Source of the DNA: Chrysopilus asiliformis | Lineage: Eukaryota; Arthropoda; Insecta; Diptera; Rhagionidae | DNA length: 64,000 nucleotides | NCBI GenBank assembly: GCA_964034945.1 | Contig: OZ035963.1 | Span: forward strand, 33,263,644-33,327,643 | Direction: 5' to 3' | Shown here: piece by piece, positions 46,272 to 58,089 of the stretch | Numbering within the stretch: position 1 is the stretch's first letter | Layout: each line of letters starts with the position of its first letter | Notes under the pieces: generated by a model | Told to the model about the DNA's origin: nothing | Database searches by the model: none | The model's input: the letters and a program-made list of their open reading frames with translations, nothing else | Position numbers and translations under genes: made by a program

Positions 46272-47427
46272 AAAATTTCAAGTCTCTAGCTCAATTCGCG
46301 CGCCTGCAATCAGCGTCATAGGTGGATGGACAGACGGGCGGACATGCAAATTCAATTTTTTTTTATCATTCTAAACACACTGGTGTAATTCATTTTTGTG
46401 TGTGATGACATGATTTTGGCGTTACCAACGGTAAGGCAAATTTAATATAGGGGAAACATGGCCAAAATGACATACTGTTTTCTTTTTCGATAATAACTCT
46501 TTTGTTTTAAGAAAAAACCATATGATAATTCACAAATTAATTCTTTGCTTCAATTCATATTCCATACCATTTAACTTAAGAAAATGCAAATAAAAAAAAT
46601 ATGAGTCAAAATTCGGAGACCTACGAAAGTTCGCTTTGTTCATACCTATGGGCAAAACGACATATAAACTATGGACAAAATGACATATCGAAATGACATG
46701 AGTAATTACACACATAGTTCACAAATAAATTTTTTTTCCTCCTTTAGCGCATCGGCGCAGCAAGTATTCCTCCTTTGGCGTATCGGCGCAGGAAGCCCAG
46801 CGAAAACATGTCATACATTGTACCCAAGTCTCACCATGTTTGAATAACGGTCGTTGCAATAAATGCAGGGACAGTAATTTTCGGCCTCGTTGTCAGCAGC
46901 ACAGTCTTCATTATCGATGTCGTCCATAAAAAAAGCTTTGGTGACCTTCCTTTTCTTCTTTTTGGATAGATTTTCCGGTGCATACCTATGTCATTTTGTC
47001 CATATTATCAGTATGTCATTTTGTCCATATACTATAATTGAGACTTTCATATAAAAAAATATTAAAAGCTAACGGTTTTTTTTAAACAAACAAGTTTATT
47101 TCGAAAACAACATAGTAATGTATGGTCTTGCTAAAACATAAACAATTTTAAAAAAAGAAAAGTTACCGAAAATTGAAAAAATGAGATCACTTAAAAAAAA
47201 CTTTTTTTGGAGTATACAGTTTAACTCTTTTCACTCTGACGCTACTCAGTAGACTTGTTTTCACAGGTTTTCACAGGTTGTTAAACTTCACTAACATCAC
47301 ATATTAGGATAAAAAGGAGATCTGATATATTCGCGGATTTCAAGATATTGCAATGTGTCGTTTTACCCGTATATGTCATTTTGGCCATATTTCCCCTACC
47401 CTTTGGTTTCACCATAAGGATATAAAA
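46272..47427 (-). mobile_element. DINE-1/mini-me-like element, copy G, split by TA-flanked element 2
   Basis: Core and short array at 46272-46345 and TTACCGT-like block to 46449; the last 30 bp (CCCTTTGGTTTCACCATAAGG) resume at 47399. The 3' half of the family is missing. The uninterrupted copies read AATATACCCTTTGG, so TA is the duplicated target. Confidence 0.8.
46450..47396. mobile_element. TA-flanked element 2 (947 bp) with scattered GGNCAAAATGACATA motifs
   Basis: Inverted ends GGGGAAACATGGCCAAAATG and, complemented, GGGGAAATATGGCCAAAATG, continuing ACATA. TA at 46448-46449 and 47397-47398, confirmed by the intact copies of the host repeat. About nine GG(A/C/G)CAAAATGACATA-like motifs lie inside in both orientations (about 46460, 46655, 46675, 46690, 46988, 47013, 47360, 47375). 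No transposase frame. Confidence 0.85.
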
Positions 47428-49596
47428 AGTACTTCTCAGTATAATTTGGCCAAATAAGCAGTAACTACTCCGGAATCAGGGTTTTTATAAAAAAAAAATA
47501 GTTTCAGGTTTAAATAGGTTAAGATATATTAGAGGTTTTTCTATGGTTCTTTGAAGCTAATTTTTGTTACGTCAATTGAGTTAAATTGGGATGACAGCAT
47601 GTCACACATTTGGCAAACATAGTGAGTGTTTTACTCTCTCCTTGAAGCCACTGGTTTTATTAATTTATTGGATTGATTTATTAAACTGCGTGATACTAAA
47701 TGTTTGAGACTCCCAGTTTTGCGTTATATCCTAACTTCGAACTCTTTCGATTTAATCGTTCTTTTCAATGTTTCTTGAGTTGCTGTCATCTTTATATGAA
47801 ATATGATGTTTTTAAACATTTCGTTTAATTTATAAACTATCGCATTTTTGTATTACTCTTAATTATTTTAACAAACAAAAAACTCAATAAACTTAATTCG
47901 GTTGTTGAAAACAGGTGCTCCATTTTCTAAAAAAAAAATTCTCAGCTATGCTGTCATCGATTATGATGTATCAAAGATAAACTGGCAATTTTCTGCCAAC
48001 CAAAACCGGTAATTAATTTCAAAATTGCCACGTTTCGATGCCGTTGTTTATGCCACCGCCATCAAAGTTTGCAATATGATTAAAAATTTTCCCACACAAG
48101 AGCCAAATTTTGAGTTTTTTCCTCTGTTTTTTTTTCGATTTTTTTTATTATAATTAATTTGATTTTGGTTGCTCTTTTCCATTCATCTCAACGTTGGGGG
48201 AATCGACTTCTCCGATCAGTTTAATTAAGCTTCCTGACTTTAAGCATCGCGGTAAAACAGTGTTGAACTCTCTCGCTAGACTACGTTTTTCAGTGGAATA
48301 TTGCCCTTATGAAAATCACCAATCGTATAATGTTATCTGGCCCGAATTTCAGTTAAATTAAAATTGCTTTGATCACATTTTGCATCCAATTTAAACGACG
48401 AAAGAATTATTGTTCAATCAATATCAACATTAAAGGTAAGCCCCGATGCTCTTCCGATCGGCCATATGAGATTGCCTATTCTCGCCATATAAGATGATTA
48501 AATCGAAGATGACTTCGAAATCTTCGATCCGCATCTCGATATTTCCACTTGCACTTTCGGGACTTGAACTTCTGACTTTTGAAGTGTGTAAGTGGCCCAC
48601 AAGTTGGGGTTTTTTTTCCATTTCGTTGCTGTTGTTCCGGACCCTTCTTTCTTGAATGCCGACAAGTTCATCTGAAATGTTAAAATATTAAATCCCTATT
48701 TTATATTGAAGTTTGCAATGTTCATTTGATGGGAAGTTTCGTTCGGTTAACGCATGGTTTTTTGACCATCTTCATAGGGTTCAAGTTAATTTGACCGAGA
48801 AGTCATTAGTATTATAAGCCGAAATTTAAAGGAGAGTTAATGGCCTTTTTGTCCCAGAAAATGTGGTCGAAAATTTAACAGATAATTACGGCCCATCATA
48901 TTCGGGGTCTGCGATACTGACTGCCAGTATCTCCAAAAAACCATTTTACAGAAACTTCAAGGATTCGTTTGTGTTGGTTTGATTAACTTGGAAATTCATT
49001 AGTGGAGTGGAGTTAGAATAATTACTGGTTATATTAAATCAAACCAAAATAGGATATACCACGACTTTAATATAATAATTCTAATGCGAGATACTAGAAA
49101 ATACCACAACAAACACGCTAAACAGGGGATTGTATGCGTATGTCTATTTAATTTTATAAAAAAAATATGATGGGGAGAAAACAAGATTTGTCGTAATTCG
49201 AACATTGATGACATTTGTAAGTAGATTATCTGGAAATTAAAGCTGGAAAATGAGAGGTCCGAACCAAAAATGAAGTAATTTGACTTCCCCTTTTATGATG
49301 CGTGCAGTTTAGTGTACTATGTGGGATATGGAGAACTTCGCTTCATTGAATCTAATTAATTAAATAAAATAGTCAAGTTACTTAAATTTCCTTTTGATAA
49401 ATCACGACATTTGAAATTGGAGCGATTTTAGTTTAAAAAAATGGGGTGGATTTAAATGGGCCAGAAATTTTCGTGAAAACTAGATTCATATCCCATCTGG
49501 GTTTCCGTAGATGGAAGACAGAGGTTTAGAGGGAGTGGGAAAGAGAAGTGGTTGATTTTAGTAGGAATTAAGTTATCTAAAAGTAAACACCGGATC
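47428..49596. other. Unassigned intron sequence
   Basis: No coding or repeat structure supported. Confidence 0.4.
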
Positions 49597-49607
49597 AAAG
49601 TTTCTTC

Positions 49608-49937
49608 ATCATCATCGTCGGCGCTACAGCTCTCGAAGAGCCTTGGCCTCCTCAATTGAGGTTTCATAATAATTTCTTCCCTGCTTTGCACCTACAGTTT
49701 TTACATGAATCGCGAACCATGGATGAATTACAACATTTGTAAGGTTTTTACGTTGCAACCCGTCAACAGCAGAGGCTGTGATAGCAATCTAAATCGATGA
49801 TGTCGTTAACACCAAGCGGCAACTATCACTACTCATTTCGTAAAGTAAGTTGAGTGGACTTGAAGTCACGTCGGGAATTGAACCACCGACCTCCAGAACA
49901 CAGGCCAAGTACTTTACCACTTGGACTACGCTGCAAT
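49608..49937 (-). mobile_element. tRNA-derived SINE, copy 4
   Basis: On the - strand: GCGTAGTCCAAGTGGTAAAG (box A) and GGTTCAATTCC (box B), the shared body, and a GATGATGATGA tail. 11-bp target duplication AAAGTTTCTTC at 49597-49607 and 49938-49948. A few bases of the head near GACGTGAC are lost compared with copy 1. Confidence 0.9.
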
Positions 49938-49948
49938 AAAGTTTCTTC

Positions 49949-51289
49949 AAGAGCCCGATTAAATTTGCTTGTCGGTGGAAGGGAGATGAGGTATGAAAAA
50001 AAAACTCTGAGTTAGCGCTTTAGTTCTCTCGTTGAGAGTTTGATCCTTCGAGATTATAAATAGACAACGTTTTAGTAAAAACTGAATAAATTGCTAATTA
50101 TTTTAATGGAAATCAAGAAAAAAGAGTACCTTTTCGCAATGGGTTTTCTCGCGAAATGAGATTTTTGTCCAAAGATTCTGATGCGAAATAAAAAAATCTA
50201 ACAATTTAAATGGAATTCGCATCTTTGTTAAACTATTAACTACTGTGTAAGCACGAACGCCTAATTAAAAAAATACTACGATTTCAAACACGATTCGATC
50301 TTATAATAAGAAATCTGTTACAAGTTGCACCAAGGAAAGCAGATCACGTATTTTAAGTTCAGAAATATTTGTGTTAAATAAGTTCCAGATCTAATACTTG
50401 AGTCTTGCAGCCGGAGATAATACAAAACTTGAACAACTTTAAGTTATCCAAGTAGAATGAAGGTATAGTGATGAAGAGGAAAACCAATTTTGTTACCCCT
50501 TCAGTTTAATCATTTTGCGCGATTATAATCAAAGTGCCTGTCTGTCGTACAATCGCTTATTGATGGCTGCTCCTTCTACTGTTGACCTTGTGCAATTTAC
50601 TTCTTGTTACATCTACCACTCGAAATTAATTATATGAACATGATTATTTTATATTGGCCTAGTATCTATCGGTACACGTGTACAAAATTCTTTTAACTTT
50701 TTTTTTTTAAATTAAAACACTTGATTATAAAAAAATGCCGTATTTTTACAAAGCATAAGTAGAAACTTATAAGAGCTTGTATAGGTCGCTTAAGGTATTA
50801 TCCCACAATATATAAGTTCAAATGATCTGAAAATTTAGCTTAACCCATTCGGTATTTTGATGCCATATGGCAACGCAGCTAAAAATTTGAATTGACTTAT
50901 TATTTATTTATTTTCAACACTCTATTCTCATTCAGTGCACCTGTGACACAATTTTGATTTTTTAAGTGCATTTGTGACCCAATTTTGATTTTTTGAGTAA
51001 AAATCTGGACTACAGTGGACGTATGTATATTTGTAAAAAATAAAAAATTTTTAATTTTTTTTTGTTTTAAATGAATACTATAGCTTAAACATCATTAATT
51101 TGTATAGAGAGAATCTTTAACCCCCATAGAAAAAAACATGTACCGAACGGGTTAAAAAGATAAATGGAAATTTTCATTGGTAATAGTCATCTAGATATAT
51201 GTGTGAGAAGACAGCGACACGATAAGCTTCAAACAAAATTGAACTTAAAATTAAAGCTAGTTCTTGAATTGAAGACTTTTAATAGCAAA
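49949..51289. other. Unassigned intron sequence
   Basis: AT-rich. A direct repeat of GTGACACAATTTTGATTTTT-like sequence at 50943 and 50976. No gene seen. Confidence 0.4.
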
Positions 51290-52140
51290 AAATTTGCGTT
51301 GGTTTGCTTGACCGAGCGTTGGAGTAAAAGTGTCCATAATTTTGGCAAATTAAAAATAATAGCTTTGGACATCTTTCTGAAAGTCTAATCCTGCTATCTC
51401 CAAATGGATTGAGCGCTACCTTTCTGATCGTTCAATACGAGCTGTATTGGATGGATTCAAGTTTGATTTCTTCAAAATTAACTCTGGTGTCCCTCAAGGC
51501 TCAGTTCTAGCTCCTACTTTCTTCTTAATATTTATGAATGATCTACTGTCTCTCACTCTCAATCCGCTTTAATTGAAGACAGTTCCCTTGACACCTCCTA
51601 CCATTTCAACTCAACTCACCAGCATAATCGAACGCCGTTGCAGTTCGATCAAAATGCAGTGAGCAAATTAGATCTTTGAAATCTGATTTAAACACATTTC
51701 TGGCTTGGGGCAGAATCAACTGGCTGAAGGGCCAAAAATTGTCCTGTAACTGCTGGTCTGAAGTCAAAAACGTGCGATCCGACTGATTGGAGACAAGTCT
51801 TTGACAGAGTTATTACCGTCTCTCGAGCATCGTCGCTCTGTTGGGGTACTCAGCATATTCTATAGATATTTTCATGGGAAATGTTCCACCGAAATTTCCC
51901 AACTTATTCCTCCACGGTATATTTTCCCTAGACTCCTTCGTTCAGCTGCACGGGGGCACAACTTCTTCCTTGAGCCTCTCCGTTTTCATACAGTAAGGTT
52001 TAGGAGTTCCTTCATTTCGCGAACAAAAAGACTTTGGAATGATTTACCATCCGATGTGTTCCCCCCAGACTATAACCCGCAGAAGTGCAAGGAGAACATA
52101 AACCGACATCTCCTTTCGCCCTTCCGACCATCCTGAGACA
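51290..52140 (+). pseudogene. Non-LTR retrotransposon reverse transcriptase pseudogene
   Basis: Pieces in shifting frames: LTERWSKSVHNFGKLKIIALDI (block around motif A, broken after ALDI). WIERYLSDRSIRAVLDG and SGVPQGSVLAPTFFLIFMND follow (motif B region, 51411-51545). The FADD motif is replaced by IEDSSLD (about 51570), so the catalytic site is destroyed. From 51801 the C-terminal part is open (SLEHRRSVGVLSIFYRYFHG, LWNDLPSDVFPPDYNPQK) and ends at the stop after FRPS. It is the same family as 54962-55500. It is 5'-truncated and carries several frameshifts and internal deletions. The clade is unassigned (Jockey/CR1-like look). Confidence 0.8.
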
Positions 52141-52170
52141 TTTTTGAAAACCAACTCCGACTCTAATTCT

Positions 52171-52902
52171 GGGCATCAATCGTGTAACGAGACGCGTCTC
52201 CGTCTTTGAGCTGAGACGGCGACATTGACGCGACACGTTTTTCTAATCTTGTATCGCGACACTAAAAAGTTTGAACGTTCAATGGATTGAATTTCTTAAA
52301 TCAATTATAGGTCATGCTAAATAAAGCTTTCCGAGTGCACAATACGGACCAATTTTGCTCACTACAAATATCTTGCAACAGAAACGTCTAAATAAAAATG
52401 TTTGGATTAGCCGAAATTAATTTTATGTTAAGTTCACCAGAAAAAAGGGAATTACGAGTTGTTCGCAGGTTCTAAAGGGACATAAATGATCCGTTCCAGC
52501 TCACCTCAAAATCGTAATTTATAATTAATAGACTTTTTGCTTGAAGTGAATAAAAATCAAATCCTCCCACAAAAGTTTTTTCTTTTTGTTGCCGGAGGCA
52601 CCAGTGTCAAACGCGCCCCCCGCTAAGGCTTTTTTTTCATCCATGAACCTTACAAGGATTTCCCTCTGGTTTTCATTCGTAATCTTCCCAAAATAATAAA
52701 AATTTATTATAATTTAACTTATATTTACTTTGTTTCCTCCATTGTGTAATGACAGACGAAATTACACTGAGCGACGCCTCGAACTGTGTCGCTGAACGAA
52801 AAGACATGTCGCTAGTATGCAACGACGCGTCGCCATACATGATTGCTTTTCGTAATGCAAGACGCAATTTTGTGTCTGCGTCGCGTTACACGATTGATGC
52901 CC
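52171..52902. mobile_element. MITE with GGGCATCAATCGTGTAACG ends
   Basis: 25-bp inverted ends GGGCATCAATCGTGTAACG followed by (A/C)GACGC on both sides; 732 bp. CGACGCGTCG-like words lie inside. The target duplication is not clear (ATTCT/TGATT). Confidence 0.65.
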
Positions 52903-54909
52903 TGATTTCAACTTCAAGTGTACCCAAAATATTAAGATACAAAATTGTAATGAAATTGATATAATTTAAAACAAATGTATTTTTATATATTTCAAAGAAC
53001 ATAAGGAAAATCTGCAATGCGGGAATTATTTCGAGTATCTTTGTTTTTAGTCTCCTGCAAGCAGTTTGTATTCCGTCTTTGATTTAGTCTGCTGGAAGCA
53101 GTTTGTATTCCATAGTTCTACAAAAAATTAACACAATTTCAGCTTCCGGATGTGTTTACTCAATTTTTAATTACTTCTTGGGTGCTATAGTACCAAAATG
53201 TAAGCTTTTGGCAATTCTAGACTTTCTGTTAACGGAATTTAAAATATTTTATTCTTCAAGATGGCTTTTGTTTTTTGTGAGAATGTGAACCTCAATGAGC
53301 ATTCATATATACAGTCGTAATTCGAAAGAAATCGTGATTTGGTGTAATAAAAAAAATATCGAAATTATAATAACAGATCCACTTAGAGAGTGTTTACCTA
53401 CTTATTTTGCATTCGCTTAATTTTATTTTCTACTGCAAACTAATGAAATTAATTGGCCAGCATCGTATGAATAGTAGCTCAGAATATCCACGGCAAGTTA
53501 CATACTTTGATTTAAAGCCAGTTTCTAAACCTCCTTATTCTGCGTCTGCAAAGACTGAAATTGATTGCATTGCATAGAAATTTTACGATGAAAAAGTTGA
53601 TTTTTACATTAATTTGATTTATTCAGCTGTGGTTAGAGCACGATTATACCAGAGTGTAGAGATACCGATACCTTCCGTTTTCTTCTTAATCAATTCGCTA
53701 GTTACCAACCATTGATTGTGCAAAGATATAAAAACTACCGTAGAAAGAGCTCCAAAGCGCATCTGGTCCGTAGAAACATTCAACGAAAAAAAGGGGAAAA
53801 ATAAGAAAAAAAAAGATTCAAAAATCGATTGGTAATTACCAGCAATGGTTTTATCTTTCTACTTTGAGAAATTTTAACGAGTAAGTGTACTCTACTTAAA
53901 GGGGACTACTCACTGTATTGCATACTTGAACTATAACTATAATAGTTAACTTACTTGTTCAACTTAACATCGATGCAGTGCATCTAAACATAGGAAGACC
54001 TTTGTACACTAGATTAAAGTAGGTACTATAGATACCTGTAAATTAATCAGGGTAAGCACAGGTAGTACGAAAATTTCGAGTATTTCGGTAGCTTTATGAT
54101 TGTATACACATGACGCCGTATTCAGTGGCAGATATTTGAATCTATATAGGCAAGCGTAGACTAAAAATTTTTTCTACTACTATATAGTTTTGTGCATAGT
54201 ATGTAGAATGGAATTATATGTTGGAGTACAGTGCCCTGTCATTAGACGAAGGTAATTGCTGAGCAAATTGTAAAAATCACTAACATCACCCTTTATACAG
54301 CGCTTAGTTAGTACATCAACTAACTCGAGTGAAAAGTGGTGGCTCGTTGGTCGCAATTAGCATCCAAAATATATACCAACTAATTGGTCTATTACGAATT
54401 CTATTGATATACGAGTATCTATTCGGATGTTCTATATAGTATTTTGATCAATACGAAATGTAAATCTTGAGCTTCAAATAAATAAAAATCATCAGAAAAT
54501 TAATGATTGAATTAAATTTAAAGTTTAGGCTTTAAGCAGTGACGATAATAAATTTTAATTGGTTAATCTGAAAAGGCATTTAATGATGAGAAATCTGAGT
54601 GCGTATGTAATAAGGATCTCGCTTCCAACTTTGCCAAGAATTTGTTCATCCGGGTTTGATTCGAAGCAGTTCTTGTTAGTTTCTCGGGAAAGAAACAAAA
54701 AAAAATTGGTTTTTGCACTATATTAAATTCCAAGCACTCTTAAAAACAAAATTGCTACGAACATATGAACAGGGTTTATCAAAACTTTTTCTATTATCGA
54801 CACCAGAGGCGCATCAGGGAGAGGGGGCTAGCAGAGAGTGCAAATAAGTAAAAAGGAATAGGTCCTTTAGAGCAACAATTTCAAAAGTTGTAAATGGAAG
54901 TAGAAATAT
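52903..54909. other. Unassigned intron sequence
   Basis: No coding or repeat structure supported. Confidence 0.4.
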
Positions 54910-54961
54910 GGTGCGAAATATTATTATTATTATTAAAAAAATAATAATAATATTTCGCACC
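54910..54961. repeat. Hairpin at the 5' truncation of a LINE
   Basis: GGTGCGAAATATTATTATT and its complement around an A-rich centre, directly abutting the first LINE-like codon. Confidence 0.7.
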
Positions 54962-55500
54962 AATCGACGTGCTCAGCATCTACAAGACCTACATTCGACC
55001 GAGACTTGAGTATAATGCGCACATTTTGGGTGGAGCATCAAAAACTGTTCTGCAACTGCTGGACCGAATTCAAAAACGTGCAATTCGACTGATTGGAGAC
55101 AAGTCTTTGACAGATTCATTACCGTCTCTTGAGCATCGTCGCTCTGTTGGGGCCCTCAGCATATTCTATAGATATTTCCATGGGAAATGTTCCATCGAAA
55201 TTTTCTAACTTATTCCTCCACGGTATATTTTCCCTAGACCCTCTCGTGCAGCTGCACGTGCGTACGACTTCTTCCTTGCGCCTCTCCGCTTTCGTACAGT
55301 AAAGTTTAGTGGTTCCTTCATTCAGCGAACAACAAGACTTTGGAACGATTTACCATCCGATGTGTTCCCCCCGGACTATAACCCGCAAAAGTTTAAGGAG
55401 AACATAAATCGGCATCTCCTTTTATCCTTCCGACCATCCTGAGCTGTGCTTCGGCATTAAAGGGTCTTCCCCTAAGCTCTGGCTCGAATTATAAAAAAAA
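54962..55500 (+). pseudogene. LINE C-terminal fragment with 3' tail
   Basis: Encodes DVLSIYKTYIRPRLEYNAHI, then LLDRIQKRAIRLIGDKSLTD and SIFYRYFHGKCSIEIF with a stop at 55206-55208. It resumes in frame pieces to LWNDLPSDVFPPDYNPQKFK and a stop at 55438. The 3' UTR is GAGCTGTGCTTCGGC and CCCTAAGCTCTGGC, then AAAAAAA. This is the region after the reverse transcriptase domain. Severely 5'-truncated and dead. Orphan tails of the same family are at 6810 and 38343. Confidence 0.8.
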
Positions 55501-55604
55501 GTCCAAAACTTGTAACATCTGGAAGACATACGCCACAAGGCTAAATTTTTAAAGTGTTTACACTGCACTCGCAAATTCTCCGGTGAATTAATGCCCCAGT
55601 TAAA

Positions 55605-55815
55605 GTAGAAGCTTTGTGTTAACGACATCATCAGTCTAGATTGCTATCACAGCGTCTGCTGTTGACGGGCTGCAACGTAAAAACCTCACAAATGTTGTAA
55701 TTCATCCATGGTTCGCGATTCATGTAAAAACTGTAGGTCCGAAGCAGGGAAGAAATTGTTATGAGACCTTAATTGAGGAGGCCCAGGCTCTTCGAGAGCT
55801 GTAGCGCCGAGGATG
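55605..55815 (+). mobile_element. tRNA-derived SINE, copy 5, 5'-truncated
   Basis: Starts in the body (GACATCATCAGTCTAGATTG) and has CATCCATGGTTCGCG and AGAGCTGTAGCGCCGAGGAT. The tRNA-like head is missing. Confidence 0.8.
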
Positions 55816-56150
55816 AAAACAGAAGAACCTGTGTGGAGAATTAGATATAAGCATGAATTAAAGGCTCTATACGAGGAGCCGGACAGGGACAACGTAAAAT
55901 TCATAAAAATAAACCGCTTGCATTGGGCAGGACATGTCGTTAGAATAGACGCTACCAAGATTCTCTATCGCCTGATGAACACGAACCCAGAAGGTCGAAG
56001 ATCGTAAGATGGCCAACGAAAATGGTGGTTAGGTGACTCAAATAGAGACGCTCGAATTCTGCGACAGTGGCCTTGTATAGATTTGTTGGGAAGCATATTT
56101 TACATCACACCAAGGACCAACCAGGACTGCAGGACTAGAGAAAGAGAGAG
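55816..56150 (+). pseudogene. Second LINE family, C-terminal fragment
   Basis: The frame at 55813-56007 reads RIRYKHELKALYEEPDRDNV then FIKINRLHWAGHVVRI and LMNTNPEGRRS, then TAA. The downstream WW-G-D part is in the same frame beyond the stop. The RWAGHV(V/A)R(I/M) and NPxGRR phrases are typical of the C-terminus of some insect LINEs (RTE-like look; clade inferred). It lies directly after the truncated SINE. Ends in a GAGAGA run. Confidence 0.65.
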
Positions 56151-56211
56151 AGAGAATCAAATATCGTTCAAAAATATCTGATGTGATCAGCACATGACAT
56201 TTTTATACAAT

Positions 56212-56852
56212 GGGTGCATTCAACGACCCGAGCCGCTCAGCATCGCTCTGGAGCGAAAAAGGTGCTCAGTTACTGAACGCAATCGCTACAAAGCGGCTCA
56301 ACTGAGCAGCTCACATTTTTTCTGAGCGTAAAAGAACTCCGCTGAGTAGCTCAGCAAATGTCAAATGAAGAATTCCATAACCTCAATTCATGTGTAAAAA
56401 TGACGACGGAAATAAATGGTGTTATTTATAATACGGAAAGCCTCACGGAAGTTTTTGCTGAGCAAACGGGAATGGAAATAGTCGGCGTTGCGGATACTAC
56501 ACCGGGTAAATAATTTAAAAAATGCAAATGATAATAAAGAAACCTCTTTCGACTTATTTTAGCGAAGCTTTTAAATGGTCCAAAGAAATCACTCTTCTCG
56601 TCATTGAAGAATACCGGGTTCGGTTTGAGCAATTCCGAAATTCGAAAATAAAAAAGTCAAGGTTGTGGGCTGAAATTGCTGGTGTCTTCAAAGAAAATAA
56701 GTGAATTCGCAGCCAATATTCTGGATAAAAAGTGGCGCAATTTAAAGCGAACGTTGTGCGACATACGTCCAGTAAACGCGGCTCAGTAGCGGCGCATTCA
56801 GTAAACACTGAGCGGCTCAGATGAGCGGTTTTTTGACACGCTGAATGCACCC
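56212..56852 (+). mobile_element. PIF/Harbinger-like element with a broken Myb/SANT-like gene
   Basis: Ends GGGTGCATTCAACG and, complemented, GGGTGCATTCAGCG; AAT flanks at 56209-56211 and 56853-56855. The + strand frames include MSNEEFHNLNSCVK (from about 56359) and TEVFAEQTGMEIVG. Then KWSKEITLLVIEEYRVRFEQ and KSRLWAEIAGVFKEN (56574-56700). After a one-base frameshift comes AANILDKKWRNLKRTL (56709-56756). This is the trihelix Myb/SANT-like fold of the DNA-binding accessory protein of Harbinger elements. A GTAAAT...AG stretch between the first and second pieces may be an intron. The DDE transposase gene is absent. Confidence 0.65.
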
Positions 56853-57035
56853 AATAACTACGTTTGTACAAAACTTAACCTATAGCACGACGAATAAAAT
56901 ATTATATTTTTTTTTAAAACTAGCCTGCAACAGATATGTTGCCGGGTTAATTTTTTTTTGCACAGCTCGTTGTGATCACGAATGTGGTATTAGAATTTCA
57001 AAATTCAAAACGGGAATTCAAAACGGGAATTTAAA

Positions 57036-57411
57036 ACACAACAAAAGCTATAATTGCGAATCTGGCAATTATTGAAAACCCGTATGGTGATATTCGTATC
57101 AAAATTCGAACAGTTGTACCAAAATTCCACTTTGAAGTCAAACTTTCCAATAAGATTTTTTAAAATTTATTCCCATCGGATTTTGAAGTATGGAAGCTTT
57201 ATGTAGAATCATATCCTAAATAACTTTTGTTCTTGGACTTTTTTGATAAGATGCACCGTTTTCGAGATATTCACAAAAACCGTTTTCGTTCTAATGGTCC
57301 ATTTTTGCCCATGAACGAACTTAGCCTCGCATTTTACGAAAAACGGATCTGTGCAAAATTTCAAGTCTCTAGCTCAATCCGTGCGCCCGCAATCCGCGCC
57401 ACAGACAGATG

Positions 57412-57466
<55 letters not shown>

Positions 57467-57642
57467 GGACAGACGGACAGACGGACAGACGGACAGACGG
57501 ACGGACATGCAAAATTCGATTTTTTTTGTCATTCTAAACACACTGGTGTAATTAATTTTTGTGTGCGATGACGGGATCTTGGCGTTACAAACGGTAAGGC
57601 AAAGTTAATATACCCTTTGGTTTCACCATACGGGTATAAAAA
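57036..57642 (-). mobile_element. DINE-1/mini-me-like element, copy H
   Basis: Complete ends. Array 57402-57506, starting as pure CAGA and shifting to CGGA/CAGA alternation. Lacks the GTACCCCC block. Confidence 0.85.
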
Positions 57643-57739
57643 GGGCAGTGTTTTCGACGAAAAATGGGAAAATGTTATTTAAGCTATCCTTATAGGACCC
57701 TCCGTTTCGAATTTTGAATAATAGGACAGATCCCTACAA

Positions 57740-57904
57740 CAAATAGGAATATACGAGACAGTGAAATTTTTTAATAATGACTCCCAAACAAAAGGGAATC
57801 CATGCCAAAAAATAGTAGGTACATTTTCTCAAAATTATAGGAATAATTTCCTTTTTTTAGGGAGTCATTGCAGAAGAGTCCACTGTCTCGTATATTTCTA
57901 TTTG
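57740..57904. mobile_element. Palindromic MITE, 165 bp
   Basis: CAAATAGGAATATACGAGAC with the complement CAAATAGAAATATACGAGAC at the right. Inside, CAGTG and AATGACTCCC are repeated in mirror image. TIR CAGTG with TA nearby recalls pogo-type elements. Confidence 0.65.
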
Positions 57905-57961
57905 AAAATAGTGAAAGGAAAAAGTGTAGAGACTTTTAATATCTTCAATAAGAGCATATAG

Positions 57962-58078
57962 ACATTTTCGTAACAATGCTTCAATCGACTCAGGAGTGCC
58001 CGGGAAATAATTTTCAGGCTAAATAAGGAGATCGAAATTTTTCATAAGTTTTTCATCTTATAATTCTTATAAGAAAAT
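57962..58078. mobile_element. Second (GTCY)-bearing family, copy 3, fragment (reversed)
   Basis: GACTCAGGAGTGCCCGGGAA, AGATCGAAATTTTTCATAAG, reversed relative to 5823. Confidence 0.55.
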
Positions 58079-58089
58079 ACAAATACACT

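Noticed and set aside
56434..56871. Minus-strand ORFs of 68 and 105 codons across the Harbinger derivative
   Set aside because: The + strand carries the Myb/SANT-like pattern; the - frames are shadows.
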